Notes: generated by a model not told the origin, from the sequence alone. Counted from the first letter of the stretch, positions 1 to 13,074 are shown. The stretch is 64,000 nucleotides of DNA from Unio delphinus (GCA_029339505.1 JAQISU010000022.1:13098001-13162000); one strand, 5' to 3'. Made by a program: numbers and translations.

Positions 1-336
1 AAAACACAGAAGATATTGAATGAGTGACCATTTTTCAGTTGTTATAATACATAGGATAATCAGATATTTAAAATAAATCATAAATATGTAAATAAATAAA
101 AATTAAATTAAATTAAATTAACATGAATAGAGTAATCAATTATTTAATTACCAGTGAATTTTATATCATCTATCCACCCACCAGTCTGTCTGTCCATCTG
201 TCTGTAAAATTAGATCATCTCCAAGGGTTATGAAATGGGGTGGGGATCAGATATCAAATAATAAACAGTTTGAGCAAATTTTATGAATGTTTTTCCCAAA
301 CTTAAAACATACTTAAATTCATGAGAACATATAAAA

Positions 337-452
337 TAGGGGACATGGTGATTGTTTATAGGGGACAGGATCGATGTTTATATTGTACAATGTGAGTGTT
401 TATAGGAGACATGGTCAATGTTTATTGGGAACATGTCAGTGTTTACAGGGGA
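337..452. repeat. Degenerate minisatellite, left block
   Basis: Several copies of a 25-30 bp unit resembling ATAGGGGACATGGTCAATGT are in tandem. The same unit in the same orientation resumes at 1988-2120, on the other side of the AT-rich element. This suggests one array split by an insertion. Confidence 0.7.
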
Positions 453-487
453 CAGCACTGATATCTGTCGGTGACTCACTGTTTATA

Positions 488-1986
<1,499 letters not shown>

Positions 1987-1987
1987 T

Positions 1988-2120
1988 AATAGGGGAGAGG
2001 GTTGATGTTTATATGGGACAGTGTAAGTGTTTATGGGGAACATGGTCAATGTTTATAGGGGACAGATCAGTGTTTATAGGGGACAGGATTGATGTTTATA
2101 GAGGATAGGGTCAGAATTTA
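1988..2120. repeat. Degenerate minisatellite, right block
   Basis: These are copies of the GTTTATAGGGGACAGGATTG-type unit seen at 337-452, in the same orientation. Confidence 0.7.
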
Positions 2121-2576
2121 CTTTGGAGTAGGAAGTGAGATTTGTAATAAAAGTCATGGGGACTTGGCATGGAAAACCATGGAAGCAGCTCTTTTTTTGT
2201 TCTTAATTCTTAAATGACACTCTGTAAGAAGCCATGAAGTAGAGAGCAGGAACATAGTTTGCTTTTTTATTAAATTCTGTTATTTTCTTTTATGCATTTT
2301 AACTCGGATACTGTCATAAATATTTTTGACAATCTTCACCTTGAAATACTTAAGATGTTTCACTCTGTGAGATAAAATTTCCAAACAAATTTGATAATCT
2401 CACATGCCACATTAAGTGTTTGATTTTGCACAAAATATTAAACTGCTCCTTTAATTAAGAGAACAAAATATTAACAAGTTTGTGTTATATGAAAAATATT
2501 GAATTCATATTTGGAATAAAATTACACCCAAGTAAGCATTCATCATCGTCATCATCATCATTTCTTTTTCTTCCAG

Positions 2577-2672
2577 CCCCAGGTCCTCCACAAAACTTTT
2601 TTGTGCATCATGTTGGAAATGAGAGTCTCCTTTTGTCTTGGAGTCCTCCATCTTCTCTGAATGGGCCCAAAG
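2577..2672 (+). CDS. Exon: first half of FN3 domain
   Basis: The acceptor is a pyrimidine-rich tract ending in ttccag and the donor is AAAG|gtaaaa. The exon begins with the last two bases of a split codon and ends with one base of the next. It encodes 31 whole codons holding the FN3 A and B strands, with the hallmark Trp in LSWSPP. The phase matches the next exon. Confidence 0.8.
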
Positions 2673-3682
2673 GTAAAATTACCACATGTGTAAAATAAAA
2701 TTGTAACCATGGTGTACCTTGCCATGATTGAATCTCACTATAGGTATGTTCAGGACTGTCATTATATGATATTACAATGTATAATGTATTCCAGTGTAAA
2801 GTAGTCTCATTTTAACACTGTCTTATTTACAAGGCAGGTATGGTCATGGTTTTCATTACATGATGTTGTTGTTGTTGTTGTTGTAGGGTTTGACACCATT
2901 TTTCAACACACAATAAGCTATACATGCCAGCCAGTATTAATGGTGGAGGAAGAACCCGGGAAACTCTCCCGAAAAGAACCACCGACCCACAAAAAGCTAC
3001 TGGCAAGCTTTTTTACATACCCACATTGGCTGAATATGAGACTTGAACCCATGCACACAGAGGTGAATTGACAGTGATATGTAACGGAGAGTGCTTTAGA
3101 CCACTCGGCCACTTGGGGCCCCTATTAGATGCTATAATGATATTAATATGTGTAATTTATCCCAGTATAAAGTAATCTCATTTTAATACTGTCTTGTTTA
3201 CAAGGCAGATATGGTCATGGCTGTCATTACATGATGTAATATTTTTACAACATATAATTTACCACATTATCTTTTCTTCCTTCTTCATCCACTCTTTAAC
3301 ACAACGTAGCACAGGCAGGGACCATAACTGCAGTATGACATGTAGATACACAAACATTCGGTGAAATGGATCTCTCCCAGTTCTGTATTATACTATTAAA
3401 ATGTAGTTTTGGGGGATGGTGGAAAACTAATTGTATTTATGTAATCCTTCCTGTTGCTTTTGCCAAATTCTCTCCTCCCAGCCCCATCCTGATGTAATGT
3501 AATTATCATCGATGAAAAAGTTGACCCATGTCTTATTTACAATACTGCTCTCTTTGGGAGGATGTATTCACATCAAATGGAAAAAAGTAAGAGAAAGCAA
3601 TAGCATTAGCAATGGGTACATATTACATAATTAAAATTAGTTTTACCCCCAAAGAACTACATTTTATTTGTAAATGCAGTTT

Positions 3683-3737
<55 letters not shown>

Positions 3738-6700
3738 ATCTTGTATATACCTTTGATAACTCTAACATCAATCAATGGAACACATTCTCATGCCTGTCAC
3801 ATGTTTTATTTTGTAGAACACATTGAATACAGATATAAATTATCCATCATTAATGGTAAAGACCTAGATAAAGTCATCTTCAGTGGAATAGTTACCAGTA
3901 ACAATTCACTCCAAGTGGAGCTAATGCATGTTCCGCCGGGACAGACCTATATGGCAACTGTGTGGGCTGTTAATACAGCACAGAATTTTAGTGGTCAACC
4001 AGCAAGTCTATACATAGACTTCAACACAACAGGTATGTTTACTGAGTGCTCTCCCATGACTAATAAACAGTTCTGACCACTTCATCTTTCTGTTCATTCA
4101 GTTGTTTGGTACTTCATTGTTTTTCTGTACACCTGATGTGCGTTCACACTACTTGACACATAATTGCACCACAGTATTCGTTCTTGTGCCACATTCTATT
4201 TTAAGAATTAGGGCATATGTTAGTGTTGCTATCTGTCTGTCTGTTTGGCCACCTGTCTCTCACTTCACAAAATTTTGTTTCTGCTTTGTAACTTTTTACA
4301 GGATTAATGAATTGAAACCAAAATAGGTACGATCTGGGTCAAGTCCTATTTTCAATTTGTTCATTTAAATTACGTGGAGTTATTGACTCTATATGACCTA
4401 TAAAGTGTGCCCTGAAGTCACTGATAATTTTGGCTCTGTCATGTTGGAAGGATTAGATGAAACGAAACAGAATTTATTCCTAGGGCATAACACATGTTTA
4501 GACTTTCATCTAATTAAATTTTCACCTTTTTTCGATTAAAATTTAACCAAATTAAAGCCACTCTTTTTACTTAGAAGTTTTTACATGTGTCAGGTGGTGG
4601 TTGTTATAGTGTTATAGTTGTACGAGCCCCTACTTTGTTAAAGGGTGGGTGTATTAGATCCCACTTTGTCAAGGTGTGGGGTGTTGTATTATAGATAATA
4701 ATAATATAGATAACTATAACCCACTCCCTTTTTGTATTCATTATCTAAGAGATGACCGCCCTCGATATAATTGCCCGGTTCAAGTATGAGAATAGATAGA
4801 GTAAGCTCAGCAGGTATATTGAACAAACAAATACGAGCCCCCCATAAAGATAAACAAACAAATACGAGCCCCCCATAAAGATAAACAAACAGTTTAATGA
4901 AGAACATACACAATTAAGAAACTTCCTGTCATTAGGAATACATGCTGTTTAGAAATAAAACTTTCACCGAATTACAATAAAATTCTAAATAGATTTAAAT
5001 AAATTAGCCGATCTGTTACTGATAGCTTTAAATCATCATAGGATCGAGTGGTACAATCAAAGTCAACTCTTTGTTTGTTTTCATAACCTGACAGTCCACG
5101 GTCCCCATTCGAAAAGACACTTCCTATCATCCGTTTCTAAATAATCCCTGCACGCATAGAATCTCTGCTCGATTCCTGACTTTTCTACTGTATCTTGCCC
5201 TCACTGCAATTCCTGTTTTTTTCTAGTTTCTTTTCCAAAGTGTACGTCTCAGTTTACGCAACCTCAAAATGTTCCAAGGAGCTATTTTCTCCCTTTTAAA
5301 AGAAATTAAACAACCCTAAGTCTCTTGTAATAATTCATACAGTTGAGAATTCTCATTATTCCTGGTTCAAAAATCAGATATTTCATACTTTACAGCTAGT
5401 AATTAACTACACATGTCCTCAAATGACCGTAGTTAAACAAATTGCTAATTCATTACGCCTTGACCTTATACATTAACGCACTATACATCGAGGCTTTGAA
5501 TTCTGGCCTCCCCTTAATTTACACAGCAAATAAATTGAATACACTGTCGCTGCATCATCTATGAAATCTAAGTTCGGTGAATTCACATGTATTCTTGTAA
5601 ATCATTAACTAATGTAAGGCATTACATTCTTAGAACCTAATCATTATGCAAACAAGATGATAAATTCAAAACTTAATGTATCACTTCCTACTCATAACTC
5701 AGCATAGTGTTTTACGACATAAATTAACACTACGTCATTCTTAACTAAAAATTAAGGTAAGACTTCCGATTCATAATTCAAAAGCACATTATTATACAAA
5801 TGTATCAAATGAAATCATGCAAGAACTTTCGATTCATAATTCAAAAGCACATTATTACACAAATGTGTCATATGAAATCATGCAAGGCCCTGTAAACTAA
5901 AGCAAACATTATATAAATCGCATCAACAAATTACATGGAATTGTGACACTATACCTTGGTGTTGTTGGTGTCACTCAACCGTTGGTTTAGCGGTTTTCGA
6001 CCATGCTACCTTAACGAATGTATTTCTCTCAAATAACATCCAGAGTCTTGGTGAATAGTTTTCTGTTGTCCTCTTTACAGGAAAACTTCAGACAAATTTC
6101 TGATTTCGATAGGGCGATATTAAATCTTATGAAATTTCGTGTGAAAACACACCCCTTATTTAACCGTGACCAATCAGAATCAAATTTCTTTTGCCGCACT
6201 TTCTCCCTGAGTTGCTTATGTCAGGTCAACATGACATGGTCGTTTTTAAGTAACCAAATCTCCGCGTTTTCTCAAGTTTGGCGCTTTTCCATAAAAATGG
6301 AACCTTACAATATCCCTAGCAGTCAGTCTGGCTGCTGAATAAACAAAGGTTCTAATTAGTAACAACGGTCCCAGTCTAAATGAATACTTCACTATACTAG
6401 ACAGAACACCCTTTGACACGGGCTTGTCTCCATAAATCTAACTAATGGTTCTCTGACCTCACCTAATGGATTATTTATAGATTGCCTGAAATTTGCCCCT
6501 TCACAACTTGCATCTTGCACCAAATTTTGACTAATTATATGACATTGATAGATGCATCTGTGTGAACAAAGCAAATTTCCAGTACAAGAAAATTTCTGAA
6601 TATTTTGAAATTTCACTTGTTTGAAAGCTGTATATGCTACAGTATTTAGATAAATATTAATGGTCAAGTGAATTTTTCATCCATTTTAACGCCATTTGGC

Positions 6701-9302
6701 ATGTATCTTTACCACCATACCATCAGAACTTTCTGGGGAGATTTGTTTGCATTTACTATACCAATAAATACTAGGTTATCTTATAAATCAAGTCTGTGAC
6801 TGAAAGAACAAAAATAATTTCTGCACAATGACATTAGTTTAAATCACAGACTGGAACCAAAATTTGTAGATAGCTTCTACTGGGGGTAATGGAAGAGGCC
6901 TTTTGATATTGGGGTCAAGGGAAGGGTCAAGGTCAAGGTGAATGAAGAAAAAAATGTGCTTTACACATAACATTATTTCCATGACAGATTGAAACTATAT
7001 ATTGTGGATGACTTGCATTTAAGGTAATGGGTAAGGAAGAAACCGTTTTATTTGGTGGTCAAAAGATCAAAAGTCAAGGTCACTAAATCAAAGATGAAAA
7101 TGTTTTCTGTACAAACATTTCAGTCCAAAACCATGTACTCTTGTGATAGTTTTGAGGTTAACTTACAAGTTGTGTAAGAAAGATGCCTATTTTTTTGCAT
7201 CAAAAAGTCAAGGCCATTGTGACTTTGTTCAAGTGTAATTTCTTTTCCTCAGTTTTGTGGGTGGCTTGCATCTAAGATAATAAAGAAACCTATAGATTCT
7301 GGGGTCAAAAGGTCAGAGGTCACAGTAAATCCTACAAGAAAATACATTTGGTTTCTGCACAGTATGTTTATTGTCAGTCATCCATGTCCTACTAATACAT
7401 ATATAGAAGACATTTCAGTTCTTGTGAAAATGCCCGGGTTATTAAAAAGTAAGCCACAACCCAAATTATTCATTGGAAATCTTTTTCTGTTCACTACTGA
7501 GGTAGATATAGGTATGGAAGATGTGGAGATTAACTTCGTTTGAAGATAAAGGTAAGGCAGATAGGAATATTCACCTAATTTAAATATATAGGTAAGGAAG
7601 ATGGGGCATATTCACTTAATTTGAAGATATAGGTGAGGAAGATAGGGAAGTTCACTTAATTTTAAGATATAGTTAAGGAAGATGGGAATTTTCACTTAAT
7701 TAGAGGTATGTAAGATAGGGAGATTTTCTTAATTTTAAGATATACATTTAGTTAAGGCAGAGGGAGAGATTCAATTAATTTTAAGATACATGTATGGATG
7801 ACATGGAGATTTCACTTCTTTTGAAATACAGGTAAGGATGTAGTGGAGATTTTACTTCTTTTAAGATACAAGCAAAGATGAAGTGGAGATTTAACTTCAT
7901 CTTAAGATACAAGCATGGATGAAGTGGAGAATTCAACTTCATTTGTCATTAGAGTTTGATAATTAGTCATAATGGCAGATAGTAATCTTCTTTGAAAACT
8001 AATTTCCAAGCATATGCTGTGTACGTTATATGAAATTATTTTCTGATATGAAGTTTGTTTGTTTTTTACTAGCTTTCAGGAGACTTATAGTTTATTTTCA
8101 AGGTAGTTTTACTTTCTAGGTTGACCTAATTTCTAATTTGGGTGGGTTATTATTCTTTTCTATTTCAGCTGACACCATTGTGGATGACATGCTTTCTCCT
8201 GACAAAATAATCATCATCATTTTTGGCACTCTTGGTGGAATTTTAGCAGTGCTGGTTTTATTGTTCATTGCGAAGTTCATTCATCATGAACACAGTTGTG
8301 ACAGTTTGTCCTTCATCCACCCACGACACACACTTGATCTATTTTACATGGAGGATCCTAAGTATGTATTTAAGAAAAGAAAGTACATCTTTTTTTCACT
8401 TTACTGTAAATTTACTTCGTTATTATTGTCAGAGAAAATAGGTGTTAAGTTAACACCCAAACGTTAAACACGTACTTTGGGCTAAGAAACTAACAATATC
8501 CACTAATAACATTGTTGAATATATCGTCTTTTTATATTTGGAAATGATTTTACTCAGTCATCTGACATTGTCAGAAAGCTGATGATTTATTTATCAATAG
8601 CCCTAAGAATAGCAGTCAACAGTCACAATAGACATTGGTATCATCGTACAGTTTATTACAAGGTAAAAATATATGTCAGTGCTAACTGTCTGGTTCGTAC
8701 AGTCTATTACATGGTAAAAATATATGTCAATGCTAACTGTCTGGTTCATACAGTTTATTACATGGTAAAAATATATGTCATTGCTGTCTAGTTCGTATAG
8801 TTTATTACATGGTAAAAATATATGTCAATGCTAACTGTCTGGTATCATCGTACAGTTTATTACAAGGTAAAAATATATATCAATGCTAACTGTCTGGTTT
8901 GTACAGTTTATTACATGGTAAAAATATGCCAATGCTAACTGTCTGGTATCATCGTACAGTTTATTACAAGGTAAAAATATATGTCAATGCTAACTGTCTG
9001 GTTCGTACAGTTTATTACATGGTAAAAATATATGTCGATGCTAACTGTCTGGTATCATTGTACAGTTTATTACAAGGTAAAAATATATGTCAATGCTAAC
9101 TGTCTGGTTCATACAGTTTATTACACGGTAAAAATATATGTCAATGCTAACTGTCTGGTTTGTACAGTTTATTACACGGTAAAAATATATGTCAATGCTA
9201 ACTGTCTGGTATCATCGTACAGTTTATTACAAGGTAAAAATATATGTCAATGCTAACTGTCTGGTTCTTTACAGTGTGGATATTCAGGTCACCAGGTTCT
9301 GA
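2577..9302 (+). CDS. Fibronectin type III single-pass membrane protein, 3' part of gene (exons joined)
   Basis: Four exons join in a consistent reading phase: 2577-2672, 3817-4032, 8169-8361 and, less surely, 9275-9302. The first two make one FN3 domain: a PGPPQNF start, the conserved Trp in LLLSWSPP, YRYKL on the next strand, and VPPGQTYMATVWAVNT near the end. The third gives a short stalk (ADTIVDDMLSPDK), a hydrophobic span of about 22 residues from IIIII to LLFIA, then a basic/His-rich start of the cytoplasmic tail (KFIHHEHS). The layout is that of a type I surface protein whose extracellular part continues upstream of the window. FN3 next to a membrane span occurs in receptor kinases, receptor phosphatases and adhesion molecules. 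I see no kinase or phosphatase exon downstream, so I do not name a family. The 5' end is missing. Confidence 0.75.
2757..3237. repeat. About 105-bp tandem duplication split by a SINE
   Basis: The segment at 2757-2864 (containing GTAAAGTAGTCTCATTTTAA and ACAAGGCAGGTATGGTCATG) recurs at about 3126-3237 with scattered differences. A minus-strand SINE-A occupies the space between the copies. It lies in the intron between the two FN3 exons. Confidence 0.8.
2865..3122 (-). mobile_element. SINE-A copy 1 (tRNA-derived), full length
   Basis: On the minus strand it begins GGGGCCCCAAGTGGCCGAGT followed by GGTCTAAAGCACTCTCCGTT, a tRNA-Leu/Ser-like A box. A GGTTCAAGTCTC B-box-like stretch follows. The body carries the conserved AATACTGGC and GTTGAAAAATGGTGTCAAACC segments, and the tail is (AAC)n. 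Similar copies occur at seven other places in this window. Confidence 0.9.
3685..3736. repeat. (TG)26 microsatellite
   Basis: This is an uninterrupted TG run in the intron just upstream of the second FN3 exon. Confidence 0.97.
3817..4032 (+). CDS. Exon: second half of FN3 domain
   Basis: The acceptor is ttttgtag and the donor is ACAG|gtatgt. The exon has the same 1/2 split codon phase at both ends, so it is a symmetric 216-bp exon. It encodes EHIEYRYKL through YIDFNTT, with the PPGQTYMATVWAVN signature of FN3 strands E-F. It holds no membrane segment and no cysteines. Confidence 0.85.
4033..6840 (+). other. Long AT-rich intron portion
   Basis: This is part of the intron between the FN3 and transmembrane exons. 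I see no coding exon. It contains two small tandem duplications: a roughly 30-bp unit with AATACGAGCC at about 4826-4888 and a roughly 68-bp unit at about 5758-5884 with TTCATAATTCAAAAGCACAT. Nothing else is recognisable. Confidence 0.5.
6870..7335. repeat. Degenerate ~140-bp repeats with GGTCA motifs
   Basis: Three to four loosely similar segments contain GGTAATGG, AGGAAGAAACC and then a GGTCAAAAGGTCAAGGTCAC-like core (around 6912-6941, 7055-7085, 7200-7225 and 7298-7325). GGTCA-rich dispersed repeats of this kind are widespread in mollusc non-coding DNA. Here they lie in an intron. Confidence 0.65.
7496..7950. repeat. Degenerate ~43-bp minisatellite
   Basis: About ten diverged copies of a unit resembling GGTAAGGAAGATGGGGAGAT followed by TCACTTAATTTTAAGATATA are in tandem. 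Copies to the right are shifted towards GATGAAGTGGAGATT. Intronic. Confidence 0.85.
8169..8361 (+). CDS. Exon: stalk, transmembrane helix and start of cytoplasmic tail
   Basis: The acceptor is tctatttcag and the donor is CCTAA|gtatgt. The phase agrees with the FN3 exon 4.1 kb upstream. It encodes an acidic stalk, a clear hydrophobic helix rich in Ile, Leu and Val with a GTLGG stretch, then a tail with HH, CDS and HPRHTLDLFYMEDP. If this donor is not used, the frame stays open to a stop at about 8465, which would add about 35 residues with a basic KKRK run. Intron retention there is an alternative end. Confidence 0.8.
8639..9274. repeat. 12-copy 51/55-bp minisatellite abutting the last acceptor
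   Basis: Twelve well-conserved units each contain GGTAAAAATATATGTCAATG, CTAACTGTCTGGTT and TACAGTTTATTACA. Two length forms (GGTTCGTACAG, 51 bp; GGTATCATCGTACAG, 55 bp) are interspersed. The last unit ends in CTGGTTCTTTACAG, which is the acceptor of the proposed terminal exon. Methionine-initiated frames across the array are repeat artefacts. Confidence 0.95.
9275..9302 (+). CDS. Proposed short terminal coding exon
   Basis: Joined in phase to the transmembrane exon, the acceptor ctggttctttacag at 9274 adds eight codons (NVDIQVTRF, counting the split Asn) and then TGA at 9300-9302. The ending V-T-R-F fits a class I PDZ-ligand pattern (S/T-x-hydrophobic). An AATAAA lies 174 bp after the stop. 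The call rests on splice phase, acceptor quality and the poly(A) signal, with no homology. A longer last exon further downstream cannot be excluded. Confidence 0.45.
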
Positions 9303-9475
9303 AAGGTCAGCTGTCTCTTACACTTTTATATTTTCCAGTATCATGGGTAGAAAATGATATTTGATAAGCTGTCAATGAATAATGGCAATAATTACAGTTA
9401 ATGGTTGATTTTTTTTGTTTTTTAATGACACATAAACAAATGAAAGGTAATGGTAATGTTAAACTGAGGATATTA

Positions 9476-9481
9476 AATAAA
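9476..9481 (+). promoter_or_regulatory. Candidate poly(A) signal AATAAA of the FN3 membrane-protein gene
   Basis: A canonical hexamer lies 174 bp after the proposed stop codon. It sits at the edge of a short tandem repeat, so the cleavage site is uncertain. Confidence 0.4.
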
Positions 9482-9625
9482 AGGGCTTTGCCCAGGGGTA
9501 CAGGACAGTCAACCTGACCAGGTCTAGGCCCAGGGGCACACCATGGCAGCCAATCCAACCATATCTGGGCCCAGGGGAACATTATGACAGCCATCATCCG
9601 GGTCTAGACATGATAATAACCCTCA
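9482..9625. repeat. Short ~45-bp tandem repeat
   Basis: There are about three copies of a unit with GCCCAGGGG(T/C)ACA, GACAGTCAACC or AGCCAATCC, and GGTCTAG. Copies are diverged. Confidence 0.65.
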
Positions 9626-10329
9626 TCCTCCTTGTCGCAATCCCAGCATACATCACAGATCCCTTTCAGTAAAGACAGTTATGTTTTTTTTTTAATTGAA
9701 TTAGAGAGTACCCACTATTTACCAGAAGGAGTGGGGGTTCTTTTGTGGTTTGTTTTCCACTGTATGGGATCCAGTTTTGGGGATGTAAAATAGAATGGAT
9801 ACAATCGTACATTTCAAAATCAATCAAAATGAATATTATTATTATCTACTGAAACATTAACTTTGGTTGACCTTTATCATTTGACCTCTAGCCTTCAGAC
9901 TTATTTGACCTATGACTACTATCACTGTATGTTATATGAAACTTTAATCTTCTATGCACTTGATTAATTTTATTATACTTCATATATATAAAATGAAGGA
10001 GAAAAAATTATCGGTCAATTTGCAGAAAATGCCACATAAAGGACTATAATGCCATAGCAATAATACCACTGTGCTGAGCTTGCTTCTGGAATTTGCCATT
10101 GCTTTTCTCTGTCTCCCATTAACAGGGATAAACTTTTATGGCATACCTTGTAAACCGCTCCAGTGGCCTAATCCTAATCAAAAGGCATACCTTGTCAAAT
10201 AAATTTTGTAAGCTTGGCATATTGTTTTATACCAGTGATAACTTGACAGAGTTGGATTTGAAGCATTCCATGACATCATATAAGGGAGTTAATGTTCCCG
10301 AGTTTATATCCTCCTATCTTAGGTTTCTG

Positions 10330-10920
10330 AAGCATAACTTAAGAAAATTGTTGGATTTCAGCCAAATTTAGCATGCATCTTTATACTGAAAAGACGTTTA
10401 ATCATTTGTTTTCGGTAAGTTCGTTATTTTAGGAGATTATAGACAAGAGCTGTGGCCCCTTAATGTCTGCCTTCCTGACTTTAGTTTGCACAATGTTGTT
10501 TTACTAAACACTGTTGGATTTCATACAAATGTGGGATGTGGTTTTATATTGGCAAGAACATCAAATGATTTGCCATTATTATACATTGCCATTTAAAAGA
10601 GTTGTGACCCCTTATTTTTCTTTTCCTGCTGACTTTGGTTTCTGCAGTATTACTGTACCAAAAGATTTCAGCAAAATTTGGTTTGTAGTTTTATACTGAT
10701 GAAACCATGAATAAATTTGATTTTGGATAAGTTCAGGAACAGGAAAAAAATATTATTTTATCGGGTCCCACCATTTACAGTAAAATACGGTAAATTTAAT
10801 TTCAGGTATTCCACATCACTCTTTGGAAGAGTTATGGTTCCTTAATGCCCAGTCTCCTAACTTTGTTTCCCCAAACAAATTCCTCTACCAAGAAAATTGT
10901 AGTTAGTGGGGACCTTTGTG
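10330..10920. repeat. Degenerate ~190-bp dispersed repeats in tandem
   Basis: Three diverged copies carry, in order, TTGTTGGATTTCAGCCAAAT, TATACTGA(A/T)(A/G)A, TTTTGGATAAGTTC, GAGTTATGG(T/C)(C/T)CC and TGACTTTGGTTT. The phrase order repeats at about 10345-10500, 10510-10740 and 10800-10920. The lineage looks like a common mollusc non-coding repeat. No protein is supported. Confidence 0.6.
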
Positions 10921-11467
10921 ATGCACCACGAGTTATATTATAGCTCAACAAGATCCAAGGTGCCAATGTCATGTAATCAAAGGCTATTAGTACTATTAGT
11001 ACTTACCTTACATTTTGTAAATAATAAGGGAGGTATTATTTACATAGTTCTTAACTTTGGAAGCTTATCAGATATCATTACTGATTTAAGTTCTGTTAAA
11101 TCATTTTCCTCTGGAGATGCTTTTTGTTTTTGCTTGAAACGGGGGTAGGAAAAGTGAGTGGGATTGTTTTTGTTGCTTACTTCTGAGAGCAGATACATCT
11201 GTTGCCGAAAAGATTTTGTTTTGGAGATACTTAATTGTATTAAAGACTTTTTCGATTGGCTTTTTTGCCCAATGCATATACAGAATGATGAAAATTGGAC
11301 ATTTCTTTTTCTTTCTTTTACATTTTGGACTCAAACTTACCCTACTGCAAACAGTGGGTGTATAAAAATATAGTTACCTTCTAGGAACTAGAAAATACAA
11401 CAGTTAATACTCATTTTCCTCATTCATTTATTTTTTTCTTACATTTGTTTTGTTTGTTTTGTTTCTA

Positions 11468-11574
11468 TGGTTTAACGCCATTTTTCAGCACAATATAGGC
11501 TATACATGGCGGCCAGTATTAATGGTGGAGGAAGAAACCGGACAGTGCTTTAGACCACTCGGCCACTCGGAGCC
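11468..11574 (-). mobile_element. SINE-A copy 2, internally deleted
   Basis: The 3' body (GCTGAAAAATGGCGTTAAACC, here on the minus strand) joins directly to the tRNA head (GGCCGAGTGGTCTAAAGCAC). About 110 bp of the middle is missing compared with the copy at 15076-15325. Confidence 0.85.
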
Positions 11575-12531
11575 CTTTTTTCTTACATTTCACTATGCGT
11601 TTATTTCATAAGCATTTTTATGGAAAAACTTCATTGTATTTATGTCTGTTTATAGCTAATTGTGCCAGTAGTTTTATTCTTGGATACAATCTGAATTGTA
11701 TACAGAGTTTTTACTTGTCGGTTACTTTGAATTTGTTTTTTTTTTTTTTTTCATGAGTATTAGTTTTCATAGTTTTATAGAAAATGATTTTTGGCACATA
11801 AATTTGTGGATTTAGGTATGGTCCTTTTGCTTCTTTAAAGGAGCATCATTCATTGGATCTATAAGCTCATGGTTTGTAGCAGTCACAAAAAAAACAAAAA
11901 TTAGTATATCAAGAAAATCGATACTGCAAAGAACTAGTATACCACAAAAATTGAAACCTCAAAGAATCACAGCATCAGGAAAATTTTCTTTTAGAACTTT
12001 AATTTCAAACTAACTTTTTTTTAAATTTATATTTTCTGTATTGAAGTAATTTCTACTTTGCTCTTTTGTTGGTAGACTACAAATACAGACTTTTAAATAA
12101 TTACTGCTATTTTCTTGTAGCTTTTCAAATAATTATTTTTCGTAGGTTCTCAAATTTATGGATAGTGCTCTGACAATAATGGTTTTTATAGCAAAGACTT
12201 TGTGAACAGAGTAATTAAATTTGTCATTTATAAAAGAAAAAAATCCACAAACTTGTTATCACATGAATAAAGTTGTATTTCCAACACAAATTATTGTAAG
12301 TACAATATTTTGGCATTGATACATACTAGCAGGTCTTTAATTTGAGAATATTAGCAGCAGAAACTTTTTATAAATTGCTGATAGGCCAATAAGAATTAAA
12401 TAAATTTTCACTGGCAAAACATTAGATCCTTGACTTAGGAAATAATAAATATAGTATTCAATTTGCTTCAAATTAATGTCCGTTTTTAGCCTTGTAATTG
12501 AATTTAATGTATTCTGGTCTAATCATCTACA

Positions 12532-12895
12532 ATGACATCTTCGCTAGCCAAGGTTCTGTAATGATGATCCTATTTGCACCACAGCAGATTAAACAGATAC
12601 ATATATTGGTGCTTTGTCCTAGCAACATCTATTGGATTTCACGAATTGTCTCCTTTTGTATGTAATGCCAGCTAACTGATAGCATGGTGTGTTTTAGACA
12701 TCGGCCGAAAATAGTGGGGGCGATTGACCTAACAAGGATACTTTGGAAGTTTAACATCGACTACACGTATATACTAGAGGGAAGCCATTATAGGTGTATC
12801 TGAGTGAAAGGTATTTGTGCAAACAAGGACCAGCATTGGAAAATTGCTAATTTATCATTTCATTCAAATTGTGTGCTCCCTTTCCTTAATCATGT
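12532..12895. mobile_element. Dispersed repeat R1, uninterrupted copy
   Basis: This roughly 360-bp segment matches 57941-58446 along its length, for example CTAGCCAAGGTTCTG, TTGGTGCTT, GATACTTTG, AAAGGTATTTGTGCAAACA and TTGTGTGCTCCCTTT. No terminal inverted repeats or open frame are evident. The second copy has a SINE inserted where this one is intact. Confidence 0.7.
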
Positions 12896-13074
12896 TGGAA
12901 GTGTTCAAATTTCAACAACATAATTTTGATTTTATGTGATGGCTTCAGACCCAAAGCACAGAAATATCTGCTTGATATGATAAGGTGTAGATAGGGTCAT
13001 CATATTGGAACTTTGGCTAGTGAAGATGCTACAATGGTTGTAGTGGACTTCACCTAAACACCAAAGGGAAACTT

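Noticed and set aside
8582..9256. Open frames with repeated VYYMVKIYVNANCLV
   Set aside because: Translation of the 51/55-bp minisatellite. The frame breaks between units and the region lies in an intron.
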